A DNA stretch of 64,000 bases from Ursus arctos (taxonomy: Eukaryota; Chordata; Mammalia; Carnivora; Ursidae): the NCBI RefSeq assembly GCF_023065955.2, contig NW_026622875.1:8410501-8474500 (forward strand). The letters run 5' to 3'. Below the pieces are notes generated by a model, which worked only from the letters and a program-made list of their open reading frames with translations, was not told where the DNA came from and ran no database searches. The translations under genes and the position numbers were made by a program. Shown here piece after piece: positions 44,132-54,389 of this stretch (position 1 is its first letter; each line of letters starts with the position of its first letter).

Positions 44132-44149
44132 AAAAAAAAAAAAAAAAAA
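44132..44149 (+). repeat. poly-A run (18)
   Basis: Isolated A18 without a recognisable retroposon body upstream. Confidence 0.9.
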
Positions 44150-44990
44150 GGCAAAAGTAAACCTTCATGGAGGCAGAAAGGTTACCTGGAAACTAATTTG
44201 TCACTTCTAAGATTCACCAGATCATGATAAGGATATAGGGTAGGAATGTGTGGGGCTGGTGAAAAGGGGTGGGGGTAGTTTTAAATGAGCTTCATCCATG
44301 ACTAATGTCTCCCACAACGGGAAGAAAGTAAGTACTCTTTGCTTTCTGCAAAGGGATGTTGGACATCAAAGTTATGGAGAAGCAACCTACCCTGAAAGCT
44401 GCCACGGCCTCCTAGGTTCCACCACAGCTGGGATCTTTGATATTCACTTACTTCTTCCAATGGCAGGTCAAGGAAGGTGGTGTTTTATTAAAGAGATAAT
44501 ACAATCCAGGGGCTCTTTCATAACAGGAAACCCCCAAACACCCACATTATCTGCATGCCAGTTCCTTTTTAGCCAAGTTTGAGGGGAGACCCTCAAGTTA
44601 TCGTTATTATTGTTTGTTCCCATGTATGTTTGTTTTGTTTATAAAAAAATAAGAGAACCTCTGTATTAAAGTGGCTGCAGACCCTGAGAGCTTTCAGACG
44701 AGCAAAAAAAGTGGGAGCAGAGCCATCCACACACATCTCCAGGGATAGTTCTGTGCTAGTCCTCTTTCCTCCCCACCTCCCATGCGCTATACTTCAAATG
44801 CGGGCAAGTTGCCCTCTTCTCTAGTGACTCTTACCAGCCTGTCGCCCCATCCAGAGCAATTACACCCAGGTCTGAAAATCAGAAAGCCGGACTTCTGAAG
44901 AGAGGAGGTCTCACAAGAGCTTCGTGTCAATAATCTGCCATTGTGGATATTCTATGGGCTATCACATTGATGTGCAAGAAAAAAAAACAA
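44150..44990. other. unassigned sequence
   Basis: No gene or repeat recognised. The 94-codon frame at 44298 has no known domain. Confidence 0.35.
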
Positions 44991-44999
44991 AATCGAAAC

Positions 45000-45185
45000 T
45001 GTCAGAGTTCAAAAATCAGTTTCTGTTTTGTAATATAGTACAGGAGAAAGGGTTCCGGAAGTGGCAACTCAATTTGTATCTAATTTCAGCTAAGTAATTG
45101 CAGACTGCTTCCAGCTTGAATGAGCAGTGAGGTATAGCTCCCAGTAGTTACTTATTTTAGTGGCACTCCCTCAGGATGAATGTTA
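45000..45185. promoter_or_regulatory. candidate conserved noncoding element
   Basis: Non-repetitive AT-rich sequence with 'atctaatttcagctaagtaa' and 'ttgcagactgcttccagctt'; no coding or repeat signature. Confidence 0.22.
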
Positions 45186-45189
45186 GTTA

Positions 45190-45625
45190 TTTTCAGTTGC
45201 ATGTGGGAAAACCAAGGTCCGCTGCCAAGCTGTGGCAAGCTGGCATCGCGTGTAGGAGCTGTCAACCACGATACTTAGTTCCACTCAGATTCATTTCTAA
45301 TTTTCAGTTGGCGTGTGACCTTTTTCTTGATTCAATTTGGGGTCCCGATCACATCCTTTCTCTGCCTCCCTACCTTCCCACCTATTTCTACCCACACAGG
45401 CAGCTTTTGGCTGAATCCATCTAATAATAACACCATGAGTGCCAAGTAGGTTGTATAAAATCCTTAGGGAGAGACGTGAAATGAAGCACATTGTTCTTCA
45501 GGGCTCCTAGGGACCAGAGTGTACCCATCAACAAAACCAAACTAATACGCAGTGAAATTATATGTCTCTCTATATAATTTACGCAGAATGGGATGATGCT
45601 GGGATTGTGTCTTAAATAGCTCTCC
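45190..45625. other. unassigned sequence
   Basis: No gene or repeat recognised. Confidence 0.35.
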
Positions 45626-45629
45626 TCTA

Positions 45630-46366
45630 TGTGGTAGGCAGCCTCTAAAACGACCCCGGGGGTCATCACCTGCTAGGATTCACACCCTGTGTAACCCCCC
45701 TCACCTGCGGGCATGTGGGCTGGATCTGGTGACTCTTTAAACAAATAGAATAAAAAAAGTGATGGGATGTCACCTCTGAGATTAGGTTTTAAAAAGGCTA
45801 TATCTTTCTCTCAACCTATCTCCTTCCATCTCTCCCTCTCTCTCTCTCTGCCAGCTGACATGTTGTGAGCTGCCCTATGGAGAGGCCCATGTGGCAAGGA
45901 ACTGATGTCTTCAGCAAGAAGCCAGCAAGGACCTGAGATTGGCCGACAGCCATATGAGTGAGCCTGGAAGGTGATGCTCCCCCAGTTGAACGTTGAGGTG
46001 ACCGCAGCCCTGGCTGACACTTTGATTGCAGCCTGTGAGACCTTGAGACCTGGATTCCTAACCTGCAGAACTAGCGAGATCATACATGCTTGTTGTTTTA
46101 TTTATTTTTAAAGATTTTATTTATTTACTTGAGAGGGAGAGAGAGAGCGCATAAACTGGGGGAGAAGCAGAAGGAGAGGAGAAGCAGGCTCCCTGCTGAG
46201 CAAGGAACCCCGATGTGGGCTCCATCCCAGGACCCCAGGATCATAACCTGAGCTGAAGGCAGATGCTTAACCGAATGAGCCACCCAGGCGTCCCCATGTT
46301 TGTTGCTTTAAACACCTGAGTTTTGGGGTATTTTGTTATGCAGCAAAAGAAATGCTAATCCTAACA
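45630..46366 (+). mobile_element. MaLR/MLT1-type LTR interrupted by a Can-SINE
   Basis: Starts TGTGGTAGGCAGCCTC and ends 'gcaaaagaaatgctaatcctaaca'. Inside are 'gtgatgggatgtcacctctg', 'cagctgacatgttgtgagct' and 'ctggctgacactttgattgc'. The Can-SINE at 46101-46294 splits it near the 3' end, so the LTR is older than the SINE. Confidence 0.88.
46101..46294 (-). mobile_element. Can-SINE, reverse, inside the LTR
   Basis: Flanked by near-identical 16-mers at 46085-46100 and 46295-46310 (two mismatches). The body has 'gaagcaggctccctgctgag', 'gatgtgggctccatcccagg' and 'aaccgaatgagccacccagg'. Confidence 0.95.
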
Positions 46367-46399
46367 TTAATGTCTAAAGCAGGTAGTTAAGAGCCTATG

Positions 46400-46760
46400 T
46401 GACCCACCAATGCTGTCTCCAGTCTCACCTCTTCCTACAGCCCCACCGTCACTCCTGGGCCACCACTTTTTGGTCACACCTCATTCTTAGGTGTCTTTGT
46501 GTCTTTGTATAAGCTATTTTTTTTTTCTGCCTGAAACAACCAGTCCCCGCTTCTCCAGATAAATTCCTGCTCACCCCTTGACATCTGGCTTAGACGTGCC
46601 CTCTGGAAAACCTCCTTAATTCCGCCGGGCAGAGCTCCTATCCCTTGCCCGTGCTGTCACGCGTCACACCGTGCCGTCCTAATGGACGGGCCTGCGAGGC
46701 TGCAACTCCTGGAGGCCAGGACACTTCTCTTCATCTTCCAGTCCCTGCTGCCTAGTGCAG
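46400..46760 (+). repeat. L2 LINE 3' region fragment
   Basis: 'attcctgctcaccccttgac', 'tgccctctggaaaacctcct' and 'aactcctggaggccaggaca' have the order of the L2 3' end, but divergence is high. Confidence 0.55.
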
Positions 46761-46764
46761 CGCA

Positions 46765-47370
46765 GAGAGAAAGCCCCATTCGTGAGATGGGTCGGTGGCT
46801 GTGGTAGAAGCAAGGGCCCCAGCAGAGGGCACCTGGTAGCGAGGTGCGCTCCCGGCTGGCGCGGGAGTCCTGCGAAAGCATCCCCTCGGTGTGCAGTAGA
46901 AGAATGCCTGGGTGAATTGGACAATACATGAATCTCGAGCACTCGGTCAGCCCACCTAAGGCTACAGCTGCCCGCGATGTTGTTAAGCACTCTTGGTCTC
47001 GCCCCAACCCTTCAGCCCTTCAGCTGAGGTCAGGGGAGCTTAGAAGTTGACAGTCCTGTAATCGGAGTTGTTATCATCATTTCAGCTCGTGACCTTTGAA
47101 GTGATATGTTCCAGGCATCACGGACCTTTCTTCGCTTCCTTTTTAGAGAAAACTAGAGAGAAATCATGAAGGCATCCCTAGGGACAAACCCGACAAAGAG
47201 AGTGCTGTGTTTGTGTCTCCGGTAGTGACCTAGCCCGAGAAGAGAGGGCTTATTGCGGGGGAGGCTGTTGGAAGCTCCTACAGCTGGGGAGTACATTGTA
47301 AGCCTGTCTATTCCATCACCGTGTTTTGACAATTATGTGTCCTAAATAGAATCTTCACCCTCTCTTTCCT
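46765..47370. other. unassigned sequence
   Basis: No gene or repeat recognised. Two overlapping minus frames (46657-47007) lack a known domain. Confidence 0.35.
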
Positions 47371-47379
47371 CCATTGCTC

Positions 47380-47975
47380 TCCTTCTGGTCTCGAACTCAC
47401 CTGTAACGGCTTCCTAACCGGTCTCATGACATCCACTTATGACCCCTTCCATGCTCTTCTCTGCAGGGCCGCTGGAGCAATCCTTCTGCAATGCCTGTTC
47501 GATCCCATGGCCCATCTGCTTAAACCGTTCAGTGGCTCCCCGGGCCACGTCTGTCTCAAGTCCAGCCTTGTCGTGCCTCCTGTCTGCCTTGCTGTCTGTG
47601 TTATGGTTACCCTTCTGTCTTCCCATGGCCAAGAAGACACAGACAGCGTCCCTCCACAGGGAGGCCCAGGACCCGCCTGGCCTGGTTAATCCCATTGTTC
47701 CTTCAGATTTTATTCCACTCATCACTTCCTCAGAGAGTTCCCTGACAGCTCTGATTAAACCAAACCCCTTATTATAGCCTCAGAGCTCCCTGCATTGCAA
47801 TGTCACATTAACTTGTGTGGGTATTCGATCAAGGTCTCTCCTTTTCTACTGCGGAATTTTCGTGAGGGCAGGGGCCCTGTCTGTTTTTGCTGACATCCGA
47901 TTCTTCGTACCTAGCCTGACCTGGAAAAGGGCGGGCCTTCAATTAGCATGTATTGAGAGGAGGAATGAATTATGA
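47380..47975 (+). repeat. L2 LINE 3' end, long copy
   Basis: 'ggcttcctaaccggtctcat', 'tggagcaatccttctgcaat', 'cgttcagtggctccccgggc', 'gcattgcaatgtcacattaa' and 'gaattttcgtgagggcaggg' run in L2 order. The overlapping plus and minus frames in this part are its remains. Confidence 0.85.
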
Positions 47976-47979
47976 GTGC

Positions 47980-49245
47980 TACTGAGGGTCAATGGGGTGA
48001 TGCAGGGAGAATGAGGATTTAATGGAACCCAAAGCTGGGGCACGGGAAAAGAGTCTGAATGTACACCGTCCTAAATGAGGATGCTGGAGTGTTTGTAGAC
48101 TAATTATAAAACATGCAGAGTGCACAACATTTATAGTTGTGTGTCTCTCCCCTTCCCCCAGCCCCCAAAAGCCTCAAGGAAAGCCACGGATTTCAGGTCT
48201 GTCCCCGGAGGTCTTTGGCTCTGCCTTCCCACCTCTTCCACGCTCCCCAGCCACACCAGCTCTGTCCCCCTGGGGCCTCATGCCCGCTCTCCTTTGCCCA
48301 TGGAGAAGGGCTGGCTTGGGTAGAGACCCCCCAGACCAGACCCCCTTTCTCAGGGCTCCAGTGTTTGCGTGCTCTAGCCCAGCACGGCCCTGCAGTCCTT
48401 ATCCCAGCACGGCCTGCTGCTGACTCACAGCTTCACCCCTCCCCGCAGGGGCGCAGTGCCCACGTTGCTCTGGCTGCCCCTGCTGGTGCTTCTGCCCCGT
48501 GGAGGGGCATCTGCTTTCCTCCGAGTGTGGACGAGTGTGGACGACTTGTCAGGCAGCCTACAATGGAACATAATCCATTCTGCTCTCCTCTCCCTTAGGG
48601 GATTCCCACCCTGAGTCGAGTGTCATCTCTCTCAGCAGTTTTGTAGCAGGTAAGTCACTTCCCCTGATTTGTTCATGAATCTAAATTGACAAGTCTAAGG
48701 CCTGCCGGTGGCTTCATTTCCCAACCCCTGCTCCTTTCCCAGGCAGCCTGACAGGACTCAGGGTGGCAGCCATTCTTCCCACAAACATTTACTGCCTCAG
48801 AGGGGGAGACAGAGAGACAGAAACTGAGGAGAGAGAGGGGAGCAAGGTGATGCCCTCACCCCAGGAACTTGTCATCATCTGGGGCTCTTCACAGGTACCT
48901 TCACCTCTGGACGAGAGGCCTTCACCTCAGCTGTCAGGCCAGAGCTGAGAATCTGTCATCTCCACACTAATTTTTGCCAAGAGGCAGGAGTTTAGAAGAA
49001 CATTAATCTGTTTCCTTCCAGCTTTGCCTACACAGATGACAATAGTATTACCCTCAGGCTCTTAAAGTGAAAGTCTACACAGAGATCACAGAGTCCAGGA
49101 GGGCTCCTGAGTCATTTGAGATAATTGCCTTTTTTTTTCTTTCTAGGTCTTCCATATGTGTGAATCAGCAACGTGGAAAACGGGAGCTTCGGAAAAATTA
49201 AGGGGGGCTTGAAGTGAGCGGAGCAGAGTGTGGGCAGGAGCCGAG
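47980..49245. other. unassigned sequence
   Basis: No gene or repeat recognised. The 153-codon and 94-codon frames at 48137-48598 overlap in different frames and lack known domains. An 11-bp tandem duplication (gagtgtggacg) is at about 48520-48542. Confidence 0.4.
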
Positions 49246-49249
49246 GGCT

Positions 49250-49570
49250 GCCACAGTGGGAAGATCACGCGGCGCGTCATCTAAGGGCGCCCCTGGCCAC
49301 GTCGGCCCCTGCGGGGACAGTCAGATCACTGTGACGGGGCAGGGATGAAAATACCCGGCTCGGCCACGGTTCTCCAGCGGTGTGTGCTATCAGGACGGCC
49401 TGTGCCGGCCCCGTTTATTTTCCTGAGTCATTTGAACAAAGCAGTTGCTGGACTCGCTCTGCTGTGCTGAGAACCTGCACAAGCACAAACGCCTCTTCCC
49501 CGCCACCTTTGCTCCCGCGGCGCCGACGGCTTCCTGCGGGCACGGACCTGATCACATGCGGATCGGTGAT
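49250..49570. other. small CpG-rich patch
   Basis: CpG frequency is raised (for example 49265-49315 and 49505-49560), but the patch is short and uneven. It does not clearly qualify as a promoter. Confidence 0.35.
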
Positions 49571-49574
49571 GGCT

Positions 49575-50460
49575 GGATGAGCCGTCCCTTCCCCGGGCTC
49601 TGAGCTCCTCCAGGTGGGAACCTTGGCCTAGTGTCTTCCGTGTCTCCAGGGCTGGGCGTCTAGTAGGTTTCTGACGAGTAAATAACGCCTCTCCGGACAC
49701 ACCGGAGACACGGGAGGCTCCTACAGCGGGAACATGGTTAATAGTACGGCACCCTGTTGGTTCTCCGCAGTGGGTAGGACCCGGAGACGGAATCTTTGGT
49801 CCTTTCTAGGAAAGGCACGTCTCCTGTGGAGACCGTACAAGGGAAGATACCAGCCAACTGGGGAACAGGGCAGGCAGAGATAGACAAAGGACCCAGGAAA
49901 ATGACACAGGAAGTGGAGGTGTTCATCCCAGGGGGACCCCAGGGCGTCCAGGCAGAGCTTGGGAACAGGGCTGGGGAAGGCTCGCTCTCCGGAAGCCGTA
50001 TTTCAGCCCCCACCAAGCCCCCCAGGCTTACTCCCACGCTTTTCCATGCTTGTCCACTAGGGGGCAGGCAGAGGCAGGGGAAGAAGTGAGGTGGTGGCCA
50101 GTGGGCTCCCGAGCTGGGCTCATCAGGCCGCAGTACACCCAGGCTCACATCCAACACACTGGGCTGTTTGTATTACTCAGACGACAGGGCCAGGCCTCTT
50201 TTCCTGCCTGTTGTGGCCTCTGCGATTTTATATGCCGTGGCTTGTGACATCAGGTACCACGTGACCATGGTGTAACCAAAGTATACAGCTTGGTGTGAAT
50301 GTTAATAAACAGGGAAAAAAAAGTGACCCTTGGTTTTCTTATTTTACTCACCATTGGTGGTTTTTCTATTCATGTCTCATGTATCCTTTATTATCCAGAA
50401 CAATCAAGATGTACCTGAATTCTAACACTTTTTAAAATGAAAAGGTAAGTGAGGAAAATG
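49575..50460. other. unassigned sequence with CTCF-like site
   Basis: Apart from the motif at 50054 nothing is recognised. The 139-codon minus frame 49738-50157 has no known domain. Confidence 0.4.
50054..50067 (+). promoter_or_regulatory. strong CTCF-type motif
   Basis: ccactagggggcag is an essentially perfect match to the CTCF core consensus. It has the same orientation as the site at 6720, about 43 kb away. Confidence 0.65.
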
Positions 50461-50467
50461 TGCACTG

Positions 50468-50685
50468 CGGGCGCCTGGGTGGCACAGCGGTCAAGCGTCT
50501 GCCTTCCGCTCAGGGCGTGATCCCGGCGTTCTGGGATCGAGCCCCACATCAGGCTCCTCTGCTAGGAGCCTGCTTCTTCCTCTCCCACTCCCCCTGCTTG
50601 TGTTCCCTCTCTCGCTGGCTGTCTCTAGCTCTGTCAAATAAATAAATAAAATCTTAAAAAACAAAACAAAACAAAACAAACACCC
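50468..50685 (+). mobile_element. Can-SINE, young-looking copy
   Basis: The head 'ggcgcctgggtggcacagcg' leads to 'gcgtgatcccggcgttctgg', 'cacatcaggctcctctgcta', a CT-rich part and an AATAAATAAATAAAATC tail with an AAAAC microsatellite. A short gtgcactg duplication flanks it (50460-50467 and 50686-50693). The 'ggcacagcggt' head is characteristic of ursid or related SINEs. Confidence 0.96.
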
Positions 50686-50859
50686 GTGCACTGGTCTCCT
50701 GTTCATCTAGCCTCCAAAACAGCAACTGATTTTCTCACGGGCCAAGTTCCCACTTCCTCTTGCTGTCCTGCCCACACTTCTCTTGTGTACCAACACATCA
50801 TTTCAAGGGAAAATTCTTTTCTTGACAATTCCCACATGCCTTGAAAAGTCATTTCCTCC

Positions 50860-51640
50860 TAAGAAACTCCAGGTAATGGGAACCCTTCATTGGTTTAAGT
50901 TTTTTCTAATCACCAAGGATTAAATGAAAACAACCCGACTTTCCTTCTATACAAATCATCCTCTTATCAAAATTATTGGGCCCATAGATCTGGGCCTAAA
51001 GTAACCAAGCTGAGCGTAAAGGAATAAACATTTTACTAGGCCAGACCACAGAAATGAAAGTCTTTGCGTAGAAAGGAGAGTCGCTTCATACAAAATCAGA
51101 GGGTTTGAAAGTGGCATTCTCCTGCCTGCAGAGAATGTCCGATTAGAAGCCCATCAATGCTTGATAACCTTAATAGAAAGCTTTGCTTTAATGAAGTTAA
51201 AGACTCTTTAATGAATTGCATCTTTAATTGGAATGAGAACAAACCAACCATATTACATGAGCCAATGGGGAATGGAAGAACTGGCCTAAAAGGAATGGTT
51301 TTCTAATGGAATCAGAATTCTTATGCAAACCTTTTTATGCTGCTGTCTTTTTTGAATGCCACCCCTGATTTCATTCCAATAGTAATCACAGCTGAGAAAT
51401 ATCTTTTAAAGATAAAGCATGATGTCGTTACTTTAATGGTTTGCAAAATGCTCCGTAGAATTACCTAAAAATATGCATTTGCAATGATACCATAGATGAG
51501 TTCATCTAAAATTGTTTGATTTCCAATTAAAAACATAAACAGGCTTGGATATATTTGGACACAGATGTTGCTGGAGTTTCCAGATTCCATTGTTTAAAGG
51601 TATTCCATAAATATGACAAAAAGTGTTGAGAAGGCATCCA
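50860..51640. promoter_or_regulatory. candidate conserved enhancer-like element
   Basis: About 780 bp without any recognisable repeat, AT-rich but not low complexity, and no coding signature. CTTTAATGAA occurs at 51186-51195 and again at 51206-51215, with a third CTTTAAT at 51222-51228. The first two are 20 bp apart, close to two helical turns. Other motifs include 'gcaatgatacc' and 'caattaaaaacataaa'. It is the most enhancer-like block in the window by appearance. Confidence 0.35.
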
Positions 51641-51644
51641 TCTG

Positions 51645-52555
51645 ATTGGCTATTCAGGCTTACAAAGAAAGTAATTACAGGGCCAGAGCATGGGAGCCAG
51701 CCCTCATTCATTTAAATTCCCTTTCGCATATCAACATAGCTTGACCTTGATTTTTAAAATGCAAGTAAGGGGCATTGATGTAATCCGAATAAACCAGTCT
51801 TTCAAATACTCTGAGGAGTCTGGAATCAGAAACGACAGAATTGATGGACAGAAGCTTGAAGGACTAAGCCACGCTTAAGTAACTGTGGTGGTTTTAAAAA
51901 CGTCTTCCCTTCCTATGGAGCTCAGTTGTCTTCTTTCTAGGGAACATTTGTTTGCCAGGCCCTTTGGAAAGTGCGGGCCCTCCCTGCCTTCCTGTTTTTG
52001 AGTCTCCCCACCGCCACCCCCAACCGGCCATTGGTGTCTCCACGGTGGCCTCTGTGGTCAGCCACCATCTCTGCGGCCAAAGCGACCTCCAGCCTTCGCA
52101 GGGGCCTCCCTTCTCTTCCCTGACAAAGCACTTTCAGGCAACTCTTGGATTTCTTCACGGGTGATTAAACTGTCTGTGTGTATTCAGGACCCTTCTCCTC
52201 TTTCTGTGTCCGGCTGCTGACCTCTCCGTGGTTCACTGTCAGAGGAGAAAGCCCACAGGGCAGTCGTCTGCCTGCTTGTTAGCCGCTCTGGTAAAGACTT
52301 GCTCCCGGAAAGGGTGTGGGCTGCTGGAATAGTAGGACCTCTTCGAAGCAGAGGGCTTCTCGCCCGGGTAGGGATCCGAGTTGCTGTTTCGGAGGCAGAG
52401 GCACAGGAAAGCAAGCAACACCTGCGAGCCCGAGCCGGAGAAAAACGAAGCCCAGAAGGTTTTGTTGAGTGACCAAAGCACAAGCCGGGACACAATCCTT
52501 TAAGCCAGAAGCCCCCTTACAGAGCTTCTTGGCAGCAGGACAACCAATGCCCCCT
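51645..52555. other. unassigned sequence
   Basis: No gene or certain repeat recognised. Overlapping frames at 51937-52495 on both strands have no known domain. Confidence 0.35.
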
Positions 52556-52558
52556 GCA

Positions 52559-52585
52559 CCCCCCCCCCCCCCCCCCCCCCCCCCC
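52559..52585 (+). repeat. poly-C tract (27)
   Basis: Uninterrupted run of 27 C directly before the CpG-rich patch. Length is likely to be polymorphic and error-prone in sequencing. Confidence 0.95.
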
Positions 52586-52880
52586 GTCGCCCGGGTCTGG
52601 GGCTCTCAGCAAGCGCAGCCACCCCAGCAGCGCCCACGCGCCGAGGCCCAGGTCACGTGCAAGTTCTGCCACGTGCAGGCATCGCCCCTGCCGCGGACAC
52701 TGTAACGCGTGTTTGCGGTCCCTCCCTCTCCAAAGGACGTTTCTGTCTTTTGCTTATTAGCGCCTGAACCGTCTCAGTCGGACGTGACCGCGCGTGTTTG
52801 GAGCGCGGGGCAGGTGCGCTCGGCGTCTGCCTGCCCCGGGCCACAGGGCACGGTGCGTGTTGCAGTGAACGTACGGGGAA
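52586..52880. other. CpG-rich patch
   Basis: CpG-dense sequence follows the C-tract, with two E-boxes. There is no exon structure. The 156-codon plus frame (52709-53179) and the opposing 104-codon frame are considered chance frames. Confidence 0.4.
52654..52675. promoter_or_regulatory. pair of CACGTG E-boxes
   Basis: Two palindromic CACGTG hexamers at 52654-52659 and 52670-52675, 16 bp from start to start, in a CpG-rich setting. Such pairs are bound by USF, MYC/MAX or MiT-family factors. Motif evidence only. Confidence 0.35.
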
Positions 52881-52884
52881 ATGG

Positions 52885-53385
52885 AGGTGACATGCGGCCC
52901 TCCCGCGGCCTTCCCGTACATTCCTCAGATGCCACCGTCCTTACCTGTGAGCTCTCTGTCCGCCCCTCAGCGTTTCTCAGCCTTGGACTCAGCTTCCGGC
53001 TTGGCCTGTGCAATCGGCGTGGCCTGTATCTCAGTTTTGTTGCTTGTCTGTGCCGCCTTTCTCTGGCTGCCCTGTCCTTGCTCTCCATCTCGGTCTGTAA
53101 CCTCTTGGAGGACCCGGGGTCCCTGGAAGCCCCTCAGCCCATCACTCGACAGCAACACTGCCAGTGGCTAGACGCTTAATGGACTTCCGAAGATGGAGGT
53201 CGGGAAAGGGGCTCACTCACTAGAGCTGACCGCTCATCCTCTTAGAACTCATGTTTAACAGTCTAGGAATTCATGCATGTTCTCAGCCACGCTGAGCCTT
53301 CCCTCCTCAGGAACTGCCCACATACACTTTGTCTGGTGTGGCTCCAAGTGGGTTGGTGAGCTATCAGAGAATCATTCTCTGCAGG
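52885..53385. other. unassigned sequence
   Basis: No gene or repeat recognised. Confidence 0.35.
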
Positions 53386-53388
53386 CAA

Positions 53389-53572
53389 GGTTTCTCAACA
53401 GGGGCACTCTGCACTTTGGGCCTGACAACTTAGTCCTGGGGGCTGCGTGGGCTTTGTGGGATGCTTGGCGGCAGGCCTCATCTCCACCCTCTAGATACCC
53501 AGCTGGCATCCCCTAGTGCAGCAACCGAAATGTTTCCAGCCTTGTCGAATGTCCCCCTTGGGAGGGGAGCAA
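53389..53572 (-). mobile_element. MER20 (hAT-Charlie) relic, truncated
   Basis: 'caacaggggcactctgcact', 'ttgtgggatgcttggcggca', 'cagctggcatcccctagtgc' and 'ccttgtcgaatgtccccctt' are MER20 in reverse. The terminal 'ggttgagaaccactg' is missing. The sequence changes at the left inverted-repeat arm (53568). Confidence 0.8.
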
Positions 53573-53652
53573 ATAGTATCATTTGGTTTGTAAGCCTAGT
53601 TTCTGGTGAGTTCAGTTTGTGTGAATTATTGCCCCAACAGCTTATTAACTGC
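53568..53652 (+). repeat. inverted repeat, left arm (85 bp)
   Basis: Its reverse complement is found at 54303-54387 with about 90% identity, including a perfect 40-nt run starting gtttctggtgagttcagttt. The spacer is 650 bp and includes a Can-SINE. Confidence 0.93.
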
Positions 53653-53755
53653 CTGGTTAGGAGCCAGTACCCTGAGGGATGAAGACTGGACGGAAGGGAA
53701 TGAGAATCACAACCAGGAGTTCTTCCTCTCTTTGGAGGTTTTTGTTTGTTTTGTT

Positions 53756-53935
53756 TTTTAATTTTTGTTTATTTGAGAGAGAGAGCAAGCACAAGCAGGG
53801 GGAGTTGAAGAGAGAGAGGGAGAAGCAGACTCCCCACTGAGCAGGGAGCCTGATGCGGGGCTCGATCCCAGGACCCTGGGATCATAACCTGAGCCGAAGG
53901 CAAACGCTTAACCAACTGAGCCACCCAGGCGCCCC
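53756..53935 (-). mobile_element. Can-SINE, reverse, inside the inverted-repeat spacer
   Basis: T-rich end, GA-rich segment, 'gagaagcagactccccactg', 'gatgcggggctcgatcccag' and head 'ccaactgagccacccaggcg'. Similar T-rich text flanks both sides but no precise duplication could be defined. Confidence 0.93.
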
Positions 53936-54302
53936 TTGTTCTTGTTTTTTAATGTAACTAGCATGGTGTTCTGCCTTAGTCATTTTCGGGCGTCTCCCAA
54001 AATGCATGTAAATTATACAGTACTCCACCACTTTGCCCCCTTTTCTTCCTTAGAGGCCATTATTTTTCACCATTATCACTGGGCCGGGTCCTGCTTTCTG
54101 TCGTTCAGCTCATCTTGTTCTGGAAATTCCACGAGCTTTCAGAAAACTCTGAGGGGCACACAAGAAACTGTTAGGAGGGGCAGTCAGTCAGAGGTGCGTG
54201 GCAGGGCCACCTCCTGTCCCAGAGTCGGGGGAGGGGGCGCTGTGCTTGGGGACCTGCTCCTCCCCCTTGCCCACGCAGGAACTCGATTTTTCTCTCTTCC
54301 CC

Positions 54303-54387
54303 AGCAATTCATAAGCCGTTGGGGCAATAATTCACACAAACTGAACTCACCAGAAACCAGGCTTACAAACCAGAAGACACTATTGCT
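54303..54387 (-). repeat. inverted repeat, right arm (85 bp)
   Basis: Complementary to 53568-53652. The preceding 'ttttctctcttccccag' happens to look like a splice acceptor. Confidence 0.93.
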
Positions 54388-54389
54388 TT

